DNA of 64,000 nt from an uncultured Geobacter sp. (GCA_937886325.1 CALABV010000176.1:1-64000); one strand, 5' to 3'; counted from the stretch's first letter, positions 1-8,395 are shown. The notes: generated from the letters alone by a model not told the origin. Made by a program: numbers and translations.

Positions 1-338
1 GACTTGATCTTTTTGAGCGGGGAAAGAACAGATATTTCCAGGTCTATATCGCCCAGTTCGTCTTTTGTAAGGGGGTAGAAACGAGGATCCTTTGTCGCCG
101 CGGCTATGGCCATATCCCGAACAGTCAAGTAGAGCGGTTTGTCTGATGTGAACATCCCGATGCAGCCCCGCAGTCTGCCACGCATCTTGATAGTTACGAA
201 ACAGCCCCTTTTCTGCAGGAGGTTTCCGCTTCCCGCAAGCTTCCCGCCACATGATCCCGCACCCACTGCCGCATGGATGGATTCCCTGGCAATATGAAGC
301 AGAATCCGCTGTTCTTCAGGGGAAACGATGTTTTCCAA
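1..338 (-). CDS. AMMECR1-domain protein (AmmeMemoRadiSam protein A-like), partial
   Basis: The C-terminal part of this minus-strand gene runs off the left edge. About 112 codons are present and read as an AMMECR1 domain. The diagnostic stretch is GRLRGCIGMF near residue 57, followed by LTVRDMAIAAATKDPRF and EISVLSPLKKIK. The start is a TTG at 338, chosen because a perfect AGGAGG stands just upstream on that strand and no ATG lies before the domain; the next ATG (MRGRL) falls inside the conserved core. In bacteria this family is typically the A component of the uncharacterised AmmeMemoRadiSam gene set (AMMECR1, Memo-like protein, radical SAM enzyme). Those partners, if present, would lie beyond the left edge. 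The gene is divergent from the lipoprotein gene to its right. The biochemical function is not established from the sequence. Confidence 0.85.
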   Translation of the reverse strand, partial: MENIVSPEEQRILLHIARESIHAAVGAGSCGGKLAGSGNLLQKRGCFVTIKMRGRLRGCIGMFTSDKPLYLTVRDMAIAAATKDPRFYPLTKDELGDIDLEISVLSPLKKIK

Positions 339-526
339 GGTGTCCTCCTTTGCATCTTTTTCATCTCATCAATCGTATACTATATTTGCATTTTTGAGAC
401 AATACATTAGATTGTCGGAGGTACTTTCGCATTTTCCGCGAAAGATCGGCAGCGCCGTGTTGCGTGAGGAGATGAAAGAGATATTGGTGTCTTTAAACCG
501 ATATATTTTCAGTCTGGAAAAAAATC

Positions 527-554
527 TTGACTTTTACTTTGAAGATAGTATATT
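527..554 (+). promoter_or_regulatory. Sigma-70 promoter for the small lipoprotein gene
   Basis: TTGACT (527-532) and TATATT (549-554) are separated by 16 bp, close to consensus. The start codon at 626 leaves a leader of about 65 nt. That leader contains a 13-bp palindrome (CGCGCA-T-TGCGCG, 581-593), which could be a hairpin or an operator. Confidence 0.55.
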
Positions 555-625
555 CGCAACTTGTTTGGCTTTGGACACCACGCGCATTGCGCGAGTATGG
601 TAATCAAAAAAGGAAAGAGGTGATT

Positions 626-823
626 ATGTCAATGAAAAAACTGCTCTCATTTGCTCTGTGCCTTGTTATCGCGATGGCTTTTGCCGCTGGTTGTAAGAAG
701 AAAGAGGAAGCTCCTCCGGCTCCGGCCCCTGAGGCTGCTGCTCCGGCTCCGGCCCCTGCTCCGGAAGCTCAGGCTCCGATGTCTTCCGTTAAGGCTCCGG
801 AAGCTGCTCCTGAGAAGAAGTAA
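626..823 (+). CDS. Small Ala/Pro-rich lipoprotein
   Basis: This encodes a 65-residue exported lipoprotein. The N-terminus has a positive charge (MSMKK), a hydrophobic segment and a lipobox ending FAAGC, so Cys22 would be lipidated after cleavage by signal peptidase II. The mature part is KKKEE followed by a low-complexity tail of Pro, Ala and Glu. That tail is built on a 27-bp direct repeat (714-731 and 741-758 share 18 identical bases). The start at 626 has GAGG five bases upstream; a longer frame back to 527 runs through the promoter and is rejected. The gene is flanked by its own promoter and a terminator, so it is probably monocistronic and well expressed. No enzymatic function is suggested. 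A spacer or structural role in the envelope is possible but is only inference. Confidence 0.8.
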   Translation: MSMKKLLSFALCLVIAMAFAAGCKKKEEAPPAPAPEAAAPAPAPAPEAQAPMSSVKAPEAAPEKK

Positions 824-851
824 TTTAGTTCTGTATCCAAGTACAGAATGG

Positions 852-879
852 AAAGCCTACAGAGAAATCTGTGGGCTTT
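852..879 (+). terminator. Rho-independent terminator after the small lipoprotein
   Basis: An 11-bp stem (852-862 with 869-879, one G-T pair) around a six-base loop ends in a run of T. It sits about 30 bases after the lipoprotein stop codon. Confidence 0.75.
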
Positions 880-904
880 TCTCATATCTAGGGCTTTAAA
901 ATTC

Positions 905-933
905 TTGACAACAATACCACTGAATGGTAGGAA
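905..933 (+). promoter_or_regulatory. Possible promoter for ndk
   Basis: A perfect TTGACA (905-910) is followed at 17 bp by TAGGAA (928-933), a weak -10 match. It lies directly after the preceding terminator and 45 bases before the ndk start, so transcription of ndk is probably independent of the lipoprotein gene. Confidence 0.4.
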
Positions 934-977
934 GAGCGGTCACTTACCCGCATCGAATAATCTGATAGGAGATGGTG

Positions 978-1391
978 ATGGAAAGAACGTTTGCGATTAT
1001 CAAACCTGACGCCGTGGAAAGGAATATTACCGGGAAGATCCTGGAGAAAATAGAGTCCGACGGATTCAGAGTTGTCGGTATGAAGAAAGTTCACATCAGC
1101 CTGCAGCAGGCCATGGGCTTTTATTATGTTCACAAGGAGCGCCCTTTTTATAATGAACTCTGTTCCTACATGGCCAGGAGTCCGATTGTCGCGCTCGTCC
1201 TGGAAAAGGATGGAGCGATAGCCGGATGGAGGAAGCTCATGGGAGCGACGAATCCAGCGGCTGCTGAACCGGGAACCATCAGAAAGGAATTCGGCATCAG
1301 CCTGGGGGAGAACTCAGTTCACGGTTCCGACTCGCCCGAGTCTGCCGCCTTTGAAATTCCGTATTTTTTTGCCATGTGTGAGCTTATATAA
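978..1391 (+). CDS. ndk: Nucleoside diphosphate kinase
   Basis: This 137-residue cytoplasmic enzyme transfers the gamma-phosphate from ATP to nucleoside diphosphates through a phosphohistidine. The N-terminus [12 protein letters not shown] and the active-site motif [12 protein letters not shown] (catalytic His about residue 117) are canonical, and the length is normal for the family. AGGAG at 967-971 fits the ATG at 978 with a six-base spacer; the in-frame ATG at 972 touches the ribosome-binding site and is not favoured. The gene has its own upstream promoter candidate and is closed by a strong terminator, so it looks monocistronic. The call is secure. Confidence 0.97.
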   Translation: MERTFAIIKPDAVERNITGKILEKIESDGFRVVGMKKVHISLQQAMGFYYVHKERPFYNELCSYMARSPIVALVLEKDGAIAGWRKLMGATNPAAAEPGTIRKEFGISLGENSVHGSDSPESAAFEIPYFFAMCELI

Positions 1392-1407
1392 CAATAAGAG
1401 ATACAGG

Positions 1408-1438
1408 AAAAAAGCCCTTCCAGGTGAAGGGCTTTTTT
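1408..1438 (+). terminator. Rho-independent terminator after ndk
   Basis: A long stem (1408-1420 with 1426-1438) with a five-base loop contains a GCCCTTC/GAAGGGC core flanked by A and T runs. It lies 16 bases after the ndk stop codon. Confidence 0.9.
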
Positions 1439-1447
1439 ATTCGGTGT

Positions 1448-2497
1448 ATGGAAAAGACAGATATAAAAGATTTTTGCCTTGATGAACTGGAAGGCTTTCT
1501 TCAGGGGCTCGGTAAGGAGAAATACCGGGCAAAACAGATTTTTAAATGGCTCTATCAGAAGGGCGCGGGCAGTTTCGAGGAGATGACCAACCTTTCCAAG
1601 GACTTTCGACGAGAACTCGCCGAACGAGCTCGCATAAGCATGCTGGCGCCCGAGAGAATCGAGATTTCAAGTGACGGGACAAAGAAGTATCTTTTTCTTC
1701 TCGAAGACGGAGCGAGTGTCGAATCGGTGCTCATTCCGGAAGAGGGGCGTGCTACTCTCTGCATCTCTTCTCAGGTCGGTTGCGCCATGGGATGCAGATT
1801 CTGCCTCACCGGCACTTTTAAGCTGCAACGGAACCTGCGGTGCTCCGAAATTGTCAATCAGGTATGCGCAATCCGGGGATCGGAGAATATTACGAATATA
1901 GTCCTGATGGGAATGGGAGAACCGCTGGCCAACCTGGACAATGTGGTGCGGGCACTCAAAATACTCATTTCACCGGACGGTTTCCAGATCTCCAACAGGA
2001 GAGTGACGGTTTCGACTTCAGGGCTCGTTCCGGAGATGAGGATGCTGGGCCGGGCGGTAACCGTCAACCTTGCGGTTTCCCTGAATGCGACCACCGATGA
2101 GCAGCGTGATCTTCTCATGCCGATTAACAGGAAGTATCCCCTCGCGGCATTGCTTGACGCGTGCAGGAATTTTCCGCTTCCCAATCGCCGCATGATTACC
2201 ATCGAGTATGTAATGATCCGGGAGCTGAATGATTCACTGGAAGATGCGAAAAGGCTCGTAAAGCTTCTCAAGGGGATTCCCGTGAAGGTCAACCTCATTC
2301 CCTTCAATGAATTTGATGGTTGTGATTACCGGAGTCCCGCGCAGGAGGCAATCGACCATTTCCATCGTTATCTTCTGGACAAGAACATTACCGTAATTAC
2401 TCGGGCCAGCAGGGGTGCGGATATTTCGGCCGCTTGCGGTCAGTTGAGGGCAAAACTGGAAAAGACGGAGCGGGAGAGGGGTCGAGGGCATTCCTGA
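1448..2497 (+). CDS. rlmN: Dual-specificity 23S rRNA/tRNA adenine-C2 methyltransferase RlmN
   Basis: This radical SAM enzyme methylates C2 of A2503 in 23S rRNA and of A37 in some tRNAs. The 349-residue protein has an N-terminal accessory domain, the radical SAM cluster motif CAMGCRFC (Cys about 112, 116 and 119), the glycine-rich MGMGEPLAN motif, and the methyl-carrying Cys in SAACGQLRA near residue 330. The length matches the family. I place the start at the ATG at 1448. A longer frame begins at 1424 inside the ndk terminator and is unlikely. No strong ribosome-binding site precedes 1448, so the start is less certain than the identity. The mtnP gene follows after about 90 bases. Confidence 0.95.
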   Translation: MEKTDIKDFCLDELEGFLQGLGKEKYRAKQIFKWLYQKGAGSFEEMTNLSKDFRRELAERARISMLAPERIEISSDGTKKYLFLLEDGASVESVLIPEEGRATLCISSQVGCAMGCRFCLTGTFKLQRNLRCSEIVNQVCAIRGSENITNIVLMGMGEPLANLDNVVRALKILISPDGFQISNRRVTVSTSGLVPEMRMLGRAVTVNLAVSLNATTDEQRDLLMPINRKYPLAALLDACRNFPLPNRRMITIEYVMIRELNDSLEDAKRLVKLLKGIPVKVNLIPFNEFDGCDYRSPAQEAIDHFHRYLLDKNITVITRASRGADISAACGQLRAKLEKTERERGRGHS

Positions 2498-2588
2498 AAG
2501 TCTTTTTGGAACGAACAGGACGGCGAAAGAATCAGCAAACAGGTTTTCGTTAAAAACCTCCCCGGAAGGGAGAAATCGGAGAGAACGG

Positions 2589-3464
2589 ATGATGGAAGAT
2601 AGAGACCAGGTAATCGGAGTCATTGGCGGAAGCGGGTTGTATGAAATGGAAGGTCTTTCCGAGGTTGAGAGCGTTTTGCTGGAGACGCCTTTCGGCGCTC
2701 CGTCCGATACTTACATAACAGGGGTTCTGGACGGGGTTCGCATGGTATTCCTGCCGCGGCACGGGAGGGGACACAGGCTTCTTCCTTCCGAAGTAAATTA
2801 CCGGGCGAATATCTACGGGATGAAGAAACTGGGCGTGACCCGTCTTATCTCCGTATCCGCGGTGGGAAGCATGAAAGAAGAGATTCGGCCTGGACATATC
2901 GTGATTCCGGACCAGTTTATCGACCGCACAAACGCTACACGGAACAATACCTTTTTCGGCAACGGGGTTGTCGCCCATGTGCAGTTTGCCGATCCCGTCT
3001 GTGAAGAGGTGTCCGGAATCCTCGATGAAGCCGCGCGTCGCACAGGCGTGCACGTCCACCGGGGAGGTGCCTACCTTTGTATGGAAGGCCCCGCCTTTTC
3101 AACAAGAGCTGAATCGAGAATGTACCGATCGTTCGGTGTTTCCGTGATTGGAATGACAAATATTCCGGAAGCGAAACTGGCACGTGAAGCCGAGATCTGC
3201 TACGGCGTCATCGCGCTGGCGACGGATTATGATTGCTGGCATGAATCACAGGATGATGTTTCCATCGATGCGATTCTTGTGATCCTGCGGCAAAACGTTG
3301 AGATGGCGAAGTCAATCATACGGAATGCAGTCGGGTCCCTGCGATGTGAGAGAAAATGCCCTTGCGCTGATGCTCTCCGTTATGCAATTATCACCGACAG
3401 GACGGTCATTCCCGACAAGACGAAGCGGGATCTCGACGTCATTGCAGGCAGATACATCGCTTAG
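2589..3464 (+). CDS. mtnP: S-methyl-5'-thioadenosine phosphorylase
   Basis: This 291-residue nucleoside phosphorylase probably cleaves methylthioadenosine, the by-product of polyamine synthesis and other SAM-dependent reactions, to adenine and methylthioribose-1-phosphate. It shows the family's phosphate-binding start GVIGGSGLYEM, the PRHGRGHR motif near residue 57, the substrate motif MEGPAFSTRAES, and the TDYDCWHE motif near residue 220. The Asp of that last motif separates 6-aminopurine enzymes from inosine/guanosine enzymes. The start at 2589 has GGAGAG upstream; an ATG three bases later is the alternative. A PfkB-type kinase follows after 27 bases and is probably co-transcribed. A broader purine nucleoside phosphorylase activity cannot be ruled out. 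Confidence 0.9.
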   Translation: MMEDRDQVIGVIGGSGLYEMEGLSEVESVLLETPFGAPSDTYITGVLDGVRMVFLPRHGRGHRLLPSEVNYRANIYGMKKLGVTRLISVSAVGSMKEEIRPGHIVIPDQFIDRTNATRNNTFFGNGVVAHVQFADPVCEEVSGILDEAARRTGVHVHRGGAYLCMEGPAFSTRAESRMYRSFGVSVIGMTNIPEAKLAREAEICYGVIALATDYDCWHESQDDVSIDAILVILRQNVEMAKSIIRNAVGSLRCERKCPCADALRYAIITDRTVIPDKTKRDLDVIAGRYIA

Positions 3465-3491
3465 TATTCTTATTCTCAGGAGATTGGACGG

Positions 3492-4421
3492 ATGGGTATT
3501 CTTGTGGTCGGTTCCGTGGCATTTGATTCGGTGGAAACACCGTTCGGCAAGGTGGAGAACGTTCTCGGCGGTTCGGCAACCTATTTTTCCACTTCCGCCA
3601 GTTATTTCACCGATGTGAGTCTGGTCGCGGTAGTAGGAGACGATTTCCCGCGGGAACATACCGACTTCCTCGAATCGCGGAATATCGACCTTCGCGGGCT
3701 TTCGAGAAACCCGGGCAAGACGTTCCGATGGAAGGGACAGTACGGTTACGATCTGAACGAGGCGCATACACTGGAGACCCGCTTGAATGTGTTCGAGTCG
3801 TTCAGACCCGTTATTCCACCCGAATATGCCGGCGCGGAATACCTCTTTCTCGCCAATATCGATCCCGACCTCCAGATGGAGGTGATGCGCCAGGTGAAAA
3901 GTCCTCTGGTGATAGCCAGTGATACGATGAATTTTTGGATATCTTCGAAGCCGGAGTCCCTGAAAAAGGTTGTCGGTATGGTTGACATCCTGATTATCAA
4001 CGACGCCGAGGCTCGACAGCTCTCCGGCGATCCGAACCTGGTGAAATCAGCCAGGAAGATCCTGGACCTGGGTGTAAAAACCCTCATTGTTAAAAGGGGC
4101 GAGTATGGTGTGCTGATGTTTTCAAACTCCTCAATCTTCGCGGCGCCCGCATACCCCTTGGAAAGAGTGTTCGACCCTACGGGAGCGGGCGATACGTTTG
4201 CAGGCGGCTTCATGGGCTATCTTGCCAATACCGGCAACCTGTCGGAGTCGGGAATACGTCAGGCGATCATTTTCGGCAGTGTCATGGCCTCCTTTACCGT
4301 GGAAGAGTTCAGCCTGAACCGTTTGAAGAACCTTACGTACCGGGAGATTGAAGAGCGATATCGCGGTTTCAAATCCATGACACACTTTGAAGATCTTCCG
4401 GAAACCGGGGGAGCGTACTGA
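3492..4421 (+). CDS. PfkB-family carbohydrate/nucleoside kinase
   Basis: This 309-residue ribokinase-fold kinase is cytoplasmic. The N-terminal beta strand ILVVGSVAFDSVETPFG and the GGSATYFS stretch match PfkB members. The C-terminal signature DPTGAGDTFAGGFMG near residue 235 carries the catalytic Asp and the anion hole. The substrate cannot be read from the sequence. Position directly after mtnP suggests purine or thioribose salvage, with adenosine kinase as one possibility, but this is inference from context. RBS-like AGGAG precedes the ATG by a short spacer. The next gene starts 58 bases later without an obvious terminator. Confidence 0.85.
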   Translation: MGILVVGSVAFDSVETPFGKVENVLGGSATYFSTSASYFTDVSLVAVVGDDFPREHTDFLESRNIDLRGLSRNPGKTFRWKGQYGYDLNEAHTLETRLNVFESFRPVIPPEYAGAEYLFLANIDPDLQMEVMRQVKSPLVIASDTMNFWISSKPESLKKVVGMVDILIINDAEARQLSGDPNLVKSARKILDLGVKTLIVKRGEYGVLMFSNSSIFAAPAYPLERVFDPTGAGDTFAGGFMGYLANTGNLSESGIRQAIIFGSVMASFTVEEFSLNRLKNLTYREIEERYRGFKSMTHFEDLPETGGAY

Positions 4422-4479
4422 AATCATTGGTGTCAGATCCGTGTTGGTATTCATCGAAGCATTCGGGAAGGTGATCACC

Positions 4480-5226
4480 ATGAGATTTTTATTCTTGATC
4501 CTGACTTTCGTAACCGTTGCCGTCTGCACAGGCTGCGCTGCCCTGGAAGCGTCCCAAAAAAAGGCTTCGTATCACTACCAGATGGGCCTTTCCTTTCTTG
4601 CGGAGGGTAATTACACAAGAGCGCTCATTGATTTTTCCGAAGCGGAAAAGATCACGCCTGATGACCCTCTTCTCCTGAATTACCTGGGTCAGGTCTATTA
4701 TTTCAAAAAGAGGTATGACCTGGCGGAAACGAGATATCTGCGGGCTATTGCCGTCAAGCCTACTTTTTCCGAGGCCCGGAACAATCTCGGCGTAAACTAC
4801 CTGGAGATGCAGAGGTGGGACGATGCGATCAATCAACTTACAATAGTTAAAGACGACATCTTTTATCAAAATCACGATGCGGCATGCATGAACCTCGCGC
4901 TTGCCTACTTTGGAAAGGGTGATTATGCAACCGCACTGACACTTCTTCGTCCGGTTATGAGTAGCAACCCTCGTAATCCTGTCGTGCGGATGAATCTGGG
5001 AAGAGTGTACTTCGCGGATGAAAAGGTTGGATTGGCAATAGCGGAATTCAAGAAGTCCATTGAGTTGAGCAAGGACTATGCGAGGGCGCATTACAATCTG
5101 GCCCTTGCCTATCTGAAAATCCAGGAGACAGCCGCGGCAAAGGCTGAGTTCAATGAGGTAATCCGCATCGATGGTGATGGAGAAATAGGCCAACTCTCGA
5201 AGGAATATCTCGAGATGCTCAAGTGA
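4480..5226 (+). CDS. TPR-repeat lipoprotein (PilF/PilW-like)
   Basis: This 248-residue predicted lipoprotein has a short hydrophobic signal and the lipobox VCTGC (Cys about 17). The rest is tetratricopeptide repeats; units start around YHYQMGLSFLAEGNYTRAL, LLNYLGQVYYFKKRYDLAE and ARNNLGVNYLEMQRWDDAI. The size, lipobox and TPR array resemble PilF/PilW lipoproteins that help assemble the type IV pilus secretin, but no pilus genes lie nearby, so the role is inferred. The start at 4480 follows GGGAAGG. A longer frame from 4387 overlaps the kinase gene and lacks a signal peptide. The stop codon is seven bases before the RodZ-like start, which implies translational coupling. Confidence 0.82.
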   Translation: MRFLFLILTFVTVAVCTGCAALEASQKKASYHYQMGLSFLAEGNYTRALIDFSEAEKITPDDPLLLNYLGQVYYFKKRYDLAETRYLRAIAVKPTFSEARNNLGVNYLEMQRWDDAINQLTIVKDDIFYQNHDAACMNLALAYFGKGDYATALTLLRPVMSSNPRNPVVRMNLGRVYFADEKVGLAIAEFKKSIELSKDYARAHYNLALAYLKIQETAAAKAEFNEVIRIDGDGEIGQLSKEYLEMLK

Positions 5227-5233
5227 GTGAGTG

Positions 5234-6076
5234 ATGTCCGATACAGCTTCTATCGAGATGGATGGACAAACCGTCGGTTCACGTCTGCGCTTCGCCCGCG
5301 AGAACAAGGGACTCAGTCTGGAAGATGCCGCCCGAGTGACAAGAATTACCAAGGGGTATCTCGCGGCCCTTGAAGAAGGCAACTACTCAAGGCTTCCCAG
5401 TGATGCCTATGCCAAGGGATTCCTCCGAGTCTATGCTCAATTTCTCGGAATAGAGGAGCAGGATGTCCTGCGGTTGTACGAGAATGCCATGCATTCTCCC
5501 TTGCCGTCCGATGAGTTGAAGGTGAACGCGGGCAAGTATCATGACGCTCAGATAGTACGAGGCACGAAAAAGAGGGTTTTCTTGTCCCTTGCCGTTGGCG
5601 GTGCCCTTTGTACCGTTGGAATCCTGTTTTTCAGATTTCAGGGCACTACCTTTGAAAAAAAAGCGGAAAACACTGTGTCGATTCCACCGGTAATGACCCC
5701 TGTAAGTTCTTTCCAACAGCCGCAGATTGGGGCTCCACCCGAAGAAAAGAGACCGAAATACATCCCGCCTGACAGTATTGAAACTCCTCCCCTCCCCCCC
5801 GTCTCCCGTGAAAAGGGCATTGTCCTGAAAATGAAGGCGCTGGAGGACGGATATCTCGTTGTAACAATCGACGACATGGTTTCCCAGCAATACGACTTGA
5901 AGGCCGGTGACGTCATAGAATGGAAAGCTGAGAGGGTTTTTTCCCTTGATCTGGATAATGCAGGAGGGGTCGAGGCTGAGTTGAATGGTAAGCTTCTCAA
6001 ACCGTTCGGGGAAAAGGGGGCCTCTGCCCATGTTATGTTGAAGGCTGATGCGGAAGGTGACGAAACCGCACACTGA
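5234..6076 (+). CDS. RodZ-like helix-turn-helix membrane protein
   Basis: This 280-residue protein has the RodZ layout. A cytoplasmic HTH_25 domain (about residues 12-80, GSRLRFARENKGLSLEDAAR) is followed by a basic stretch and one transmembrane segment (about 115-135). A Pro-rich periplasmic linker leads to a C-terminal DUF4115-type beta domain (about 190-275, with DLKAGDVIEW and LNGKLLKPFGEKG). RodZ links MreB to cell-wall elongation; related proteins act in pilus or cytoskeletal functions. ATG at 5234 is chosen, with a GTG three bases earlier equally possible; no strong ribosome-binding site is visible. It follows the TPR lipoprotein closely, consistent with a joint envelope role. Confidence 0.82.
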   Translation: MSDTASIEMDGQTVGSRLRFARENKGLSLEDAARVTRITKGYLAALEEGNYSRLPSDAYAKGFLRVYAQFLGIEEQDVLRLYENAMHSPLPSDELKVNAGKYHDAQIVRGTKKRVFLSLAVGGALCTVGILFFRFQGTTFEKKAENTVSIPPVMTPVSSFQQPQIGAPPEEKRPKYIPPDSIETPPLPPVSREKGIVLKMKALEDGYLVVTIDDMVSQQYDLKAGDVIEWKAERVFSLDLDNAGGVEAELNGKLLKPFGEKGASAHVMLKADAEGDETAH

Positions 6077-6084
6077 GCGGATTG

Positions 6085-6534
6085 ATGAACTTGACAGCCT
6101 CCGTCGCTCTGGTAGACTTCACAACTATGAGACCAAAATTTCCTACAACTGTCTGCTCGGCGAAAGCAAAAAGGATCCTCATCGTAGAAGACGAAGAAAA
6201 TACCCGATACGCACTTTCCAGACTTCTCGTGCGGGAAGGCTTTCTCGTAGACAGTGTTTCCAATGGTTGCGAGGCACTCAATTTTCTTCGCAGGCAATCC
6301 GTAAACCTTATTGTAACGGATATCAAGATGCCCCAGATGGATGGAATAACTTTCCTGAGGGAACTTAACAAGAATTTTCCCAAGAGCAATGTAATAATGA
6401 TAACTGCATATGGCGGCGTCGAATCGTATCTGGAGGCCATGAATCTCGGGGCCTTTGAATATATCAATAAACCGATTCAGATTGAGGAACTTAAGATGGT
6501 GATGAATAAGATACTTGATGCAGACGGTTCATAG
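6085..6534 (+). CDS. Single-domain response regulator (receiver only)
   Basis: This protein of about 149 residues is a CheY-like receiver with no output domain. It has the acidic pair ILIVEDEEN, the phospho-acceptor Asp in VTDIKMPQMDG, a conserved Thr in MITAYGG and the Lys in INKPIQ. The protein ends shortly after the fifth helix. The start is uncertain: ATG 6085 (TTG 6082 just before) gives an N-terminal extension of about 27 residues before the domain, while ATG 6127 would trim most of it. The gene follows the RodZ-like gene by eight bases and precedes a universal stress protein. A stand-alone receiver must act by protein-protein contact or phosphotransfer. Confidence 0.85.
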   Translation: MNLTASVALVDFTTMRPKFPTTVCSAKAKRILIVEDEENTRYALSRLLVREGFLVDSVSNGCEALNFLRRQSVNLIVTDIKMPQMDGITFLRELNKNFPKSNVIMITAYGGVESYLEAMNLGAFEYINKPIQIEELKMVMNKILDADGS

Positions 6535-6555
6535 CCCATCTGTGGAGGAGCGTGC

Positions 6556-7011
6556 ATGAAAGAGTTTTCTACAGTACTTTTTGCAACCGACTTTTCAGAG
6601 ATATCCGAGTACGCATTTGAATATGCGTATACGCTGGCAAAGAAGTTCGATAGCCGCCTGATCATCATGCATGTCATCAACGAACCCGTTGACCTGCGCG
6701 GGTTTTACGTCCCGCATATTTCTTTCGATTCACTCGAGCAGGAGATATCGGAGGCGGCCGATACAATGATGGCGAAATTTTGCGCGGACAGATTGCAGGA
6801 TCTTCCGAATCATGAAACGGTTGTTGCAACCGGAATCCCCTATGAAGAGATACTGAAAAAAGTCGATGAAGAGGATGTCTCACTCGTGGTGCTTGGAACG
6901 CACGGGAGAGCAGGTATTGATCATCTCCTTTTCGGGAGTACGGCTGAAAGAGTTGTCCGGAGAGCTCGTTGTGCGGTCATGACGGTCCGGCCTCCTGAAA
7001 AAGATGAATAA
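6556..7011 (+). CDS. Universal stress protein (UspA family)
   Basis: This 151-residue single-domain Usp protein begins with the typical KEFSTVLFATDFSE strand-loop-helix and ends with the ATP-binding signature GTHGRAGIDHLLFGS (the G-2x-G-9x-GS pattern), then CAVMTVRP. ATP-binding Usp proteins act as stress-responsive regulators in the cytoplasm. GGAGGAG precedes the ATG at 6556. The gene lies between a lone receiver and a receiver-kinase hybrid and is followed by a perfect hairpin, so the upstream transcript probably ends here. Confidence 0.93.
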   Translation: MKEFSTVLFATDFSEISEYAFEYAYTLAKKFDSRLIIMHVINEPVDLRGFYVPHISFDSLEQEISEAADTMMAKFCADRLQDLPNHETVVATGIPYEEILKKVDEEDVSLVVLGTHGRAGIDHLLFGSTAERVVRRARCAVMTVRPPEKDE

Positions 7012-7041
7012 GACGTTATTTCAGAATGAACGGGAAAATTG

Positions 7042-7066
7042 AAAAGGCAGCTATACGCTGCCTTTT
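7042..7066 (+). terminator. Terminator hairpin after the universal stress protein
   Basis: A perfect 10-bp stem AAAAGGCAGC/GCTGCCTTTT (7042-7051 with 7057-7066) encloses a five-base loop and ends in four T. It argues that translation of the next gene begins further downstream rather than at the TTG at 7039. Confidence 0.75.
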
Positions 7067-7101
7067 CCGTGTGCAAAGCCGACCGGGAACATGTTACTTT
7101 G

Positions 7102-8328
7102 ATGATGAATGACGAACATACTATTACGCGAGCAGAGTGCGCCCCCATGAGTGGGAAAAGGACCATTCTCATCGTTGACGATGAGATGATAAATCTTGAT
7201 CTCACGGCAAGGGTATTCCGTAATCGGGGTTTTCGGGTGCTTACAGCGGCCAAGGCGTTGGATGCCCTCGTTCTGGTGAAAGAGAATAACCCGGAAATCG
7301 CGGTCCTTGACTATATGATGCCGGAGATGAACGGTTTTTCGGCACTAACGGAAATAAAGCAGCAATTCCCGGACACGTATGTCATTATCCTGACGGGTCG
7401 GGGTAGTGAGAGGATTGCTGTAGAACTTATGAAAGCCGGGGCTTCGGACTATATCGTGAAGCCTTTTTTGAACCAGGACCTGGTGGAAAGGGTTGAAAAA
7501 GTCCTGAAGGTCAGAGAAATAGAGATCAGGAACCGGGAACTGCTCGTTGAGCGAGATCGACTCGTTGGGGAAATAGCCACCTGGAATCGGGAGCTTGAAG
7601 AGCGTGTACGGGAAAAGACCAATGAACTGCAAAGGGTGCAGGGGGAGATTATCCAGGCGGAAAAGATGTCGACTCTTGGATATCTTTCCGCCGGCATGGC
7701 CCACGAGATACGAAACCCCCTCAACTCCATAGGGCTTTATGTCCAGCTTGTAAAAGGGTGCCCGGATGAGACGGAACGGCTGGAGTGTCTGGAAAAGATT
7801 GAGCAGGAGATTAAGAGGATTGACGGTATTTTGAGAAAGCTCATGGACGCGGTGAAACGGCCCCGCTTCCATCTCCGACAGGTTTCCATCAATGAAGTAA
7901 TAGATTCCGCAATAGAATTGTTTCGTTCTCGAATGGAAATGCACAGGGTTCGCCTGAACCGGGAGTACAGAAAAATACCTCCCCCAATCCAGGCGGACCC
8001 ATTGGAACTGGAGCAGATCTTTACCAATCTCTTCGTGAATTCAATTGAAGAAATGACCGACGGAGGGGTTTTGGGTGTCATGCTGGAACAGGATGACGAC
8101 AAAATAGTCGTCCGAGTGTCGGATACGGGAAAAGGTATTCCGCGGGAAAATGTTTCAAAGGTCTTTGATCCGTTCTTTACCACGAAAACTTCCGGCACCG
8201 GTCTCGGTTTGTCGGTCGTACTTCGAATTGTGCGGACCTATAACGGGAAAATTGAGGTTGAAAGCGAGGAGGGGAAAGGTACTGTTTTCACGGTTTTTCT
8301 CCCCATTCCGTCAACAACCGCCAACTAA
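7102..8328 (+). CDS. Receiver-histidine kinase hybrid (REC-HisKA-HATPase)
   Basis: This cytoplasmic two-component protein of about 408 residues has no transmembrane segment. An N-terminal receiver (about residues 20-140) carries the phospho-acceptor Asp70 in VLDYMMPEMNG and Lys120. A coiled-coil linker rich in Glu and Arg leads to the HisKA box AGMAHEIRNPLNS (His201). The HATPase domain has FTNLFVNSIEEM (N box), VSDTGKGIP (G1), a DPFFTTK box and GTGLGLSVV (G2). An input receiver placed before a kinase suggests signal integration from another kinase. The start is ambiguous among ATGs at 7102, 7105 and 7147. The frame extends further upstream, but through a terminator hairpin. A second lone receiver follows and is its likely partner. 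Confidence 0.9.
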   Translation: MMNDEHTITRAECAPMSGKRTILIVDDEMINLDLTARVFRNRGFRVLTAAKALDALVLVKENNPEIAVLDYMMPEMNGFSALTEIKQQFPDTYVIILTGRGSERIAVELMKAGASDYIVKPFLNQDLVERVEKVLKVREIEIRNRELLVERDRLVGEIATWNRELEERVREKTNELQRVQGEIIQAEKMSTLGYLSAGMAHEIRNPLNSIGLYVQLVKGCPDETERLECLEKIEQEIKRIDGILRKLMDAVKRPRFHLRQVSINEVIDSAIELFRSRMEMHRVRLNREYRKIPPPIQADPLELEQIFTNLFVNSIEEMTDGGVLGVMLEQDDDKIVVRVSDTGKGIPRENVSKVFDPFFTTKTSGTGLGLSVVLRIVRTYNGKIEVESEEGKGTVFTVFLPIPSTTAN

Positions 8329-8366
8329 GTCTATCCGGAAACTCCGGATGGAAACCAGCGAGGGGG

Positions 8367-8395
8367 TTTATCCTTCACTTTTAACCGACTATAGT
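8367..8395 (+). promoter_or_regulatory. Weak promoter candidate before the second receiver gene
   Basis: TTTATC (8367-8372) and TATAGT (8390-8395) are separated by 17 bp. The -10 is good and the -35 poor. A small hairpin (ATCCGGA/TCCGGAT, 8333-8349, no T run) lies between it and the kinase stop codon. Confidence 0.3.

Noticed and set aside
7072..7090. GCAAAGCC near the REC-kinase start, resembling the core of GEMM (c-di-GMP/cGAMP) riboswitches
   Set aside because: The surrounding bases do not form the GEMM helices, and the stretch follows directly on a simple terminator hairpin.
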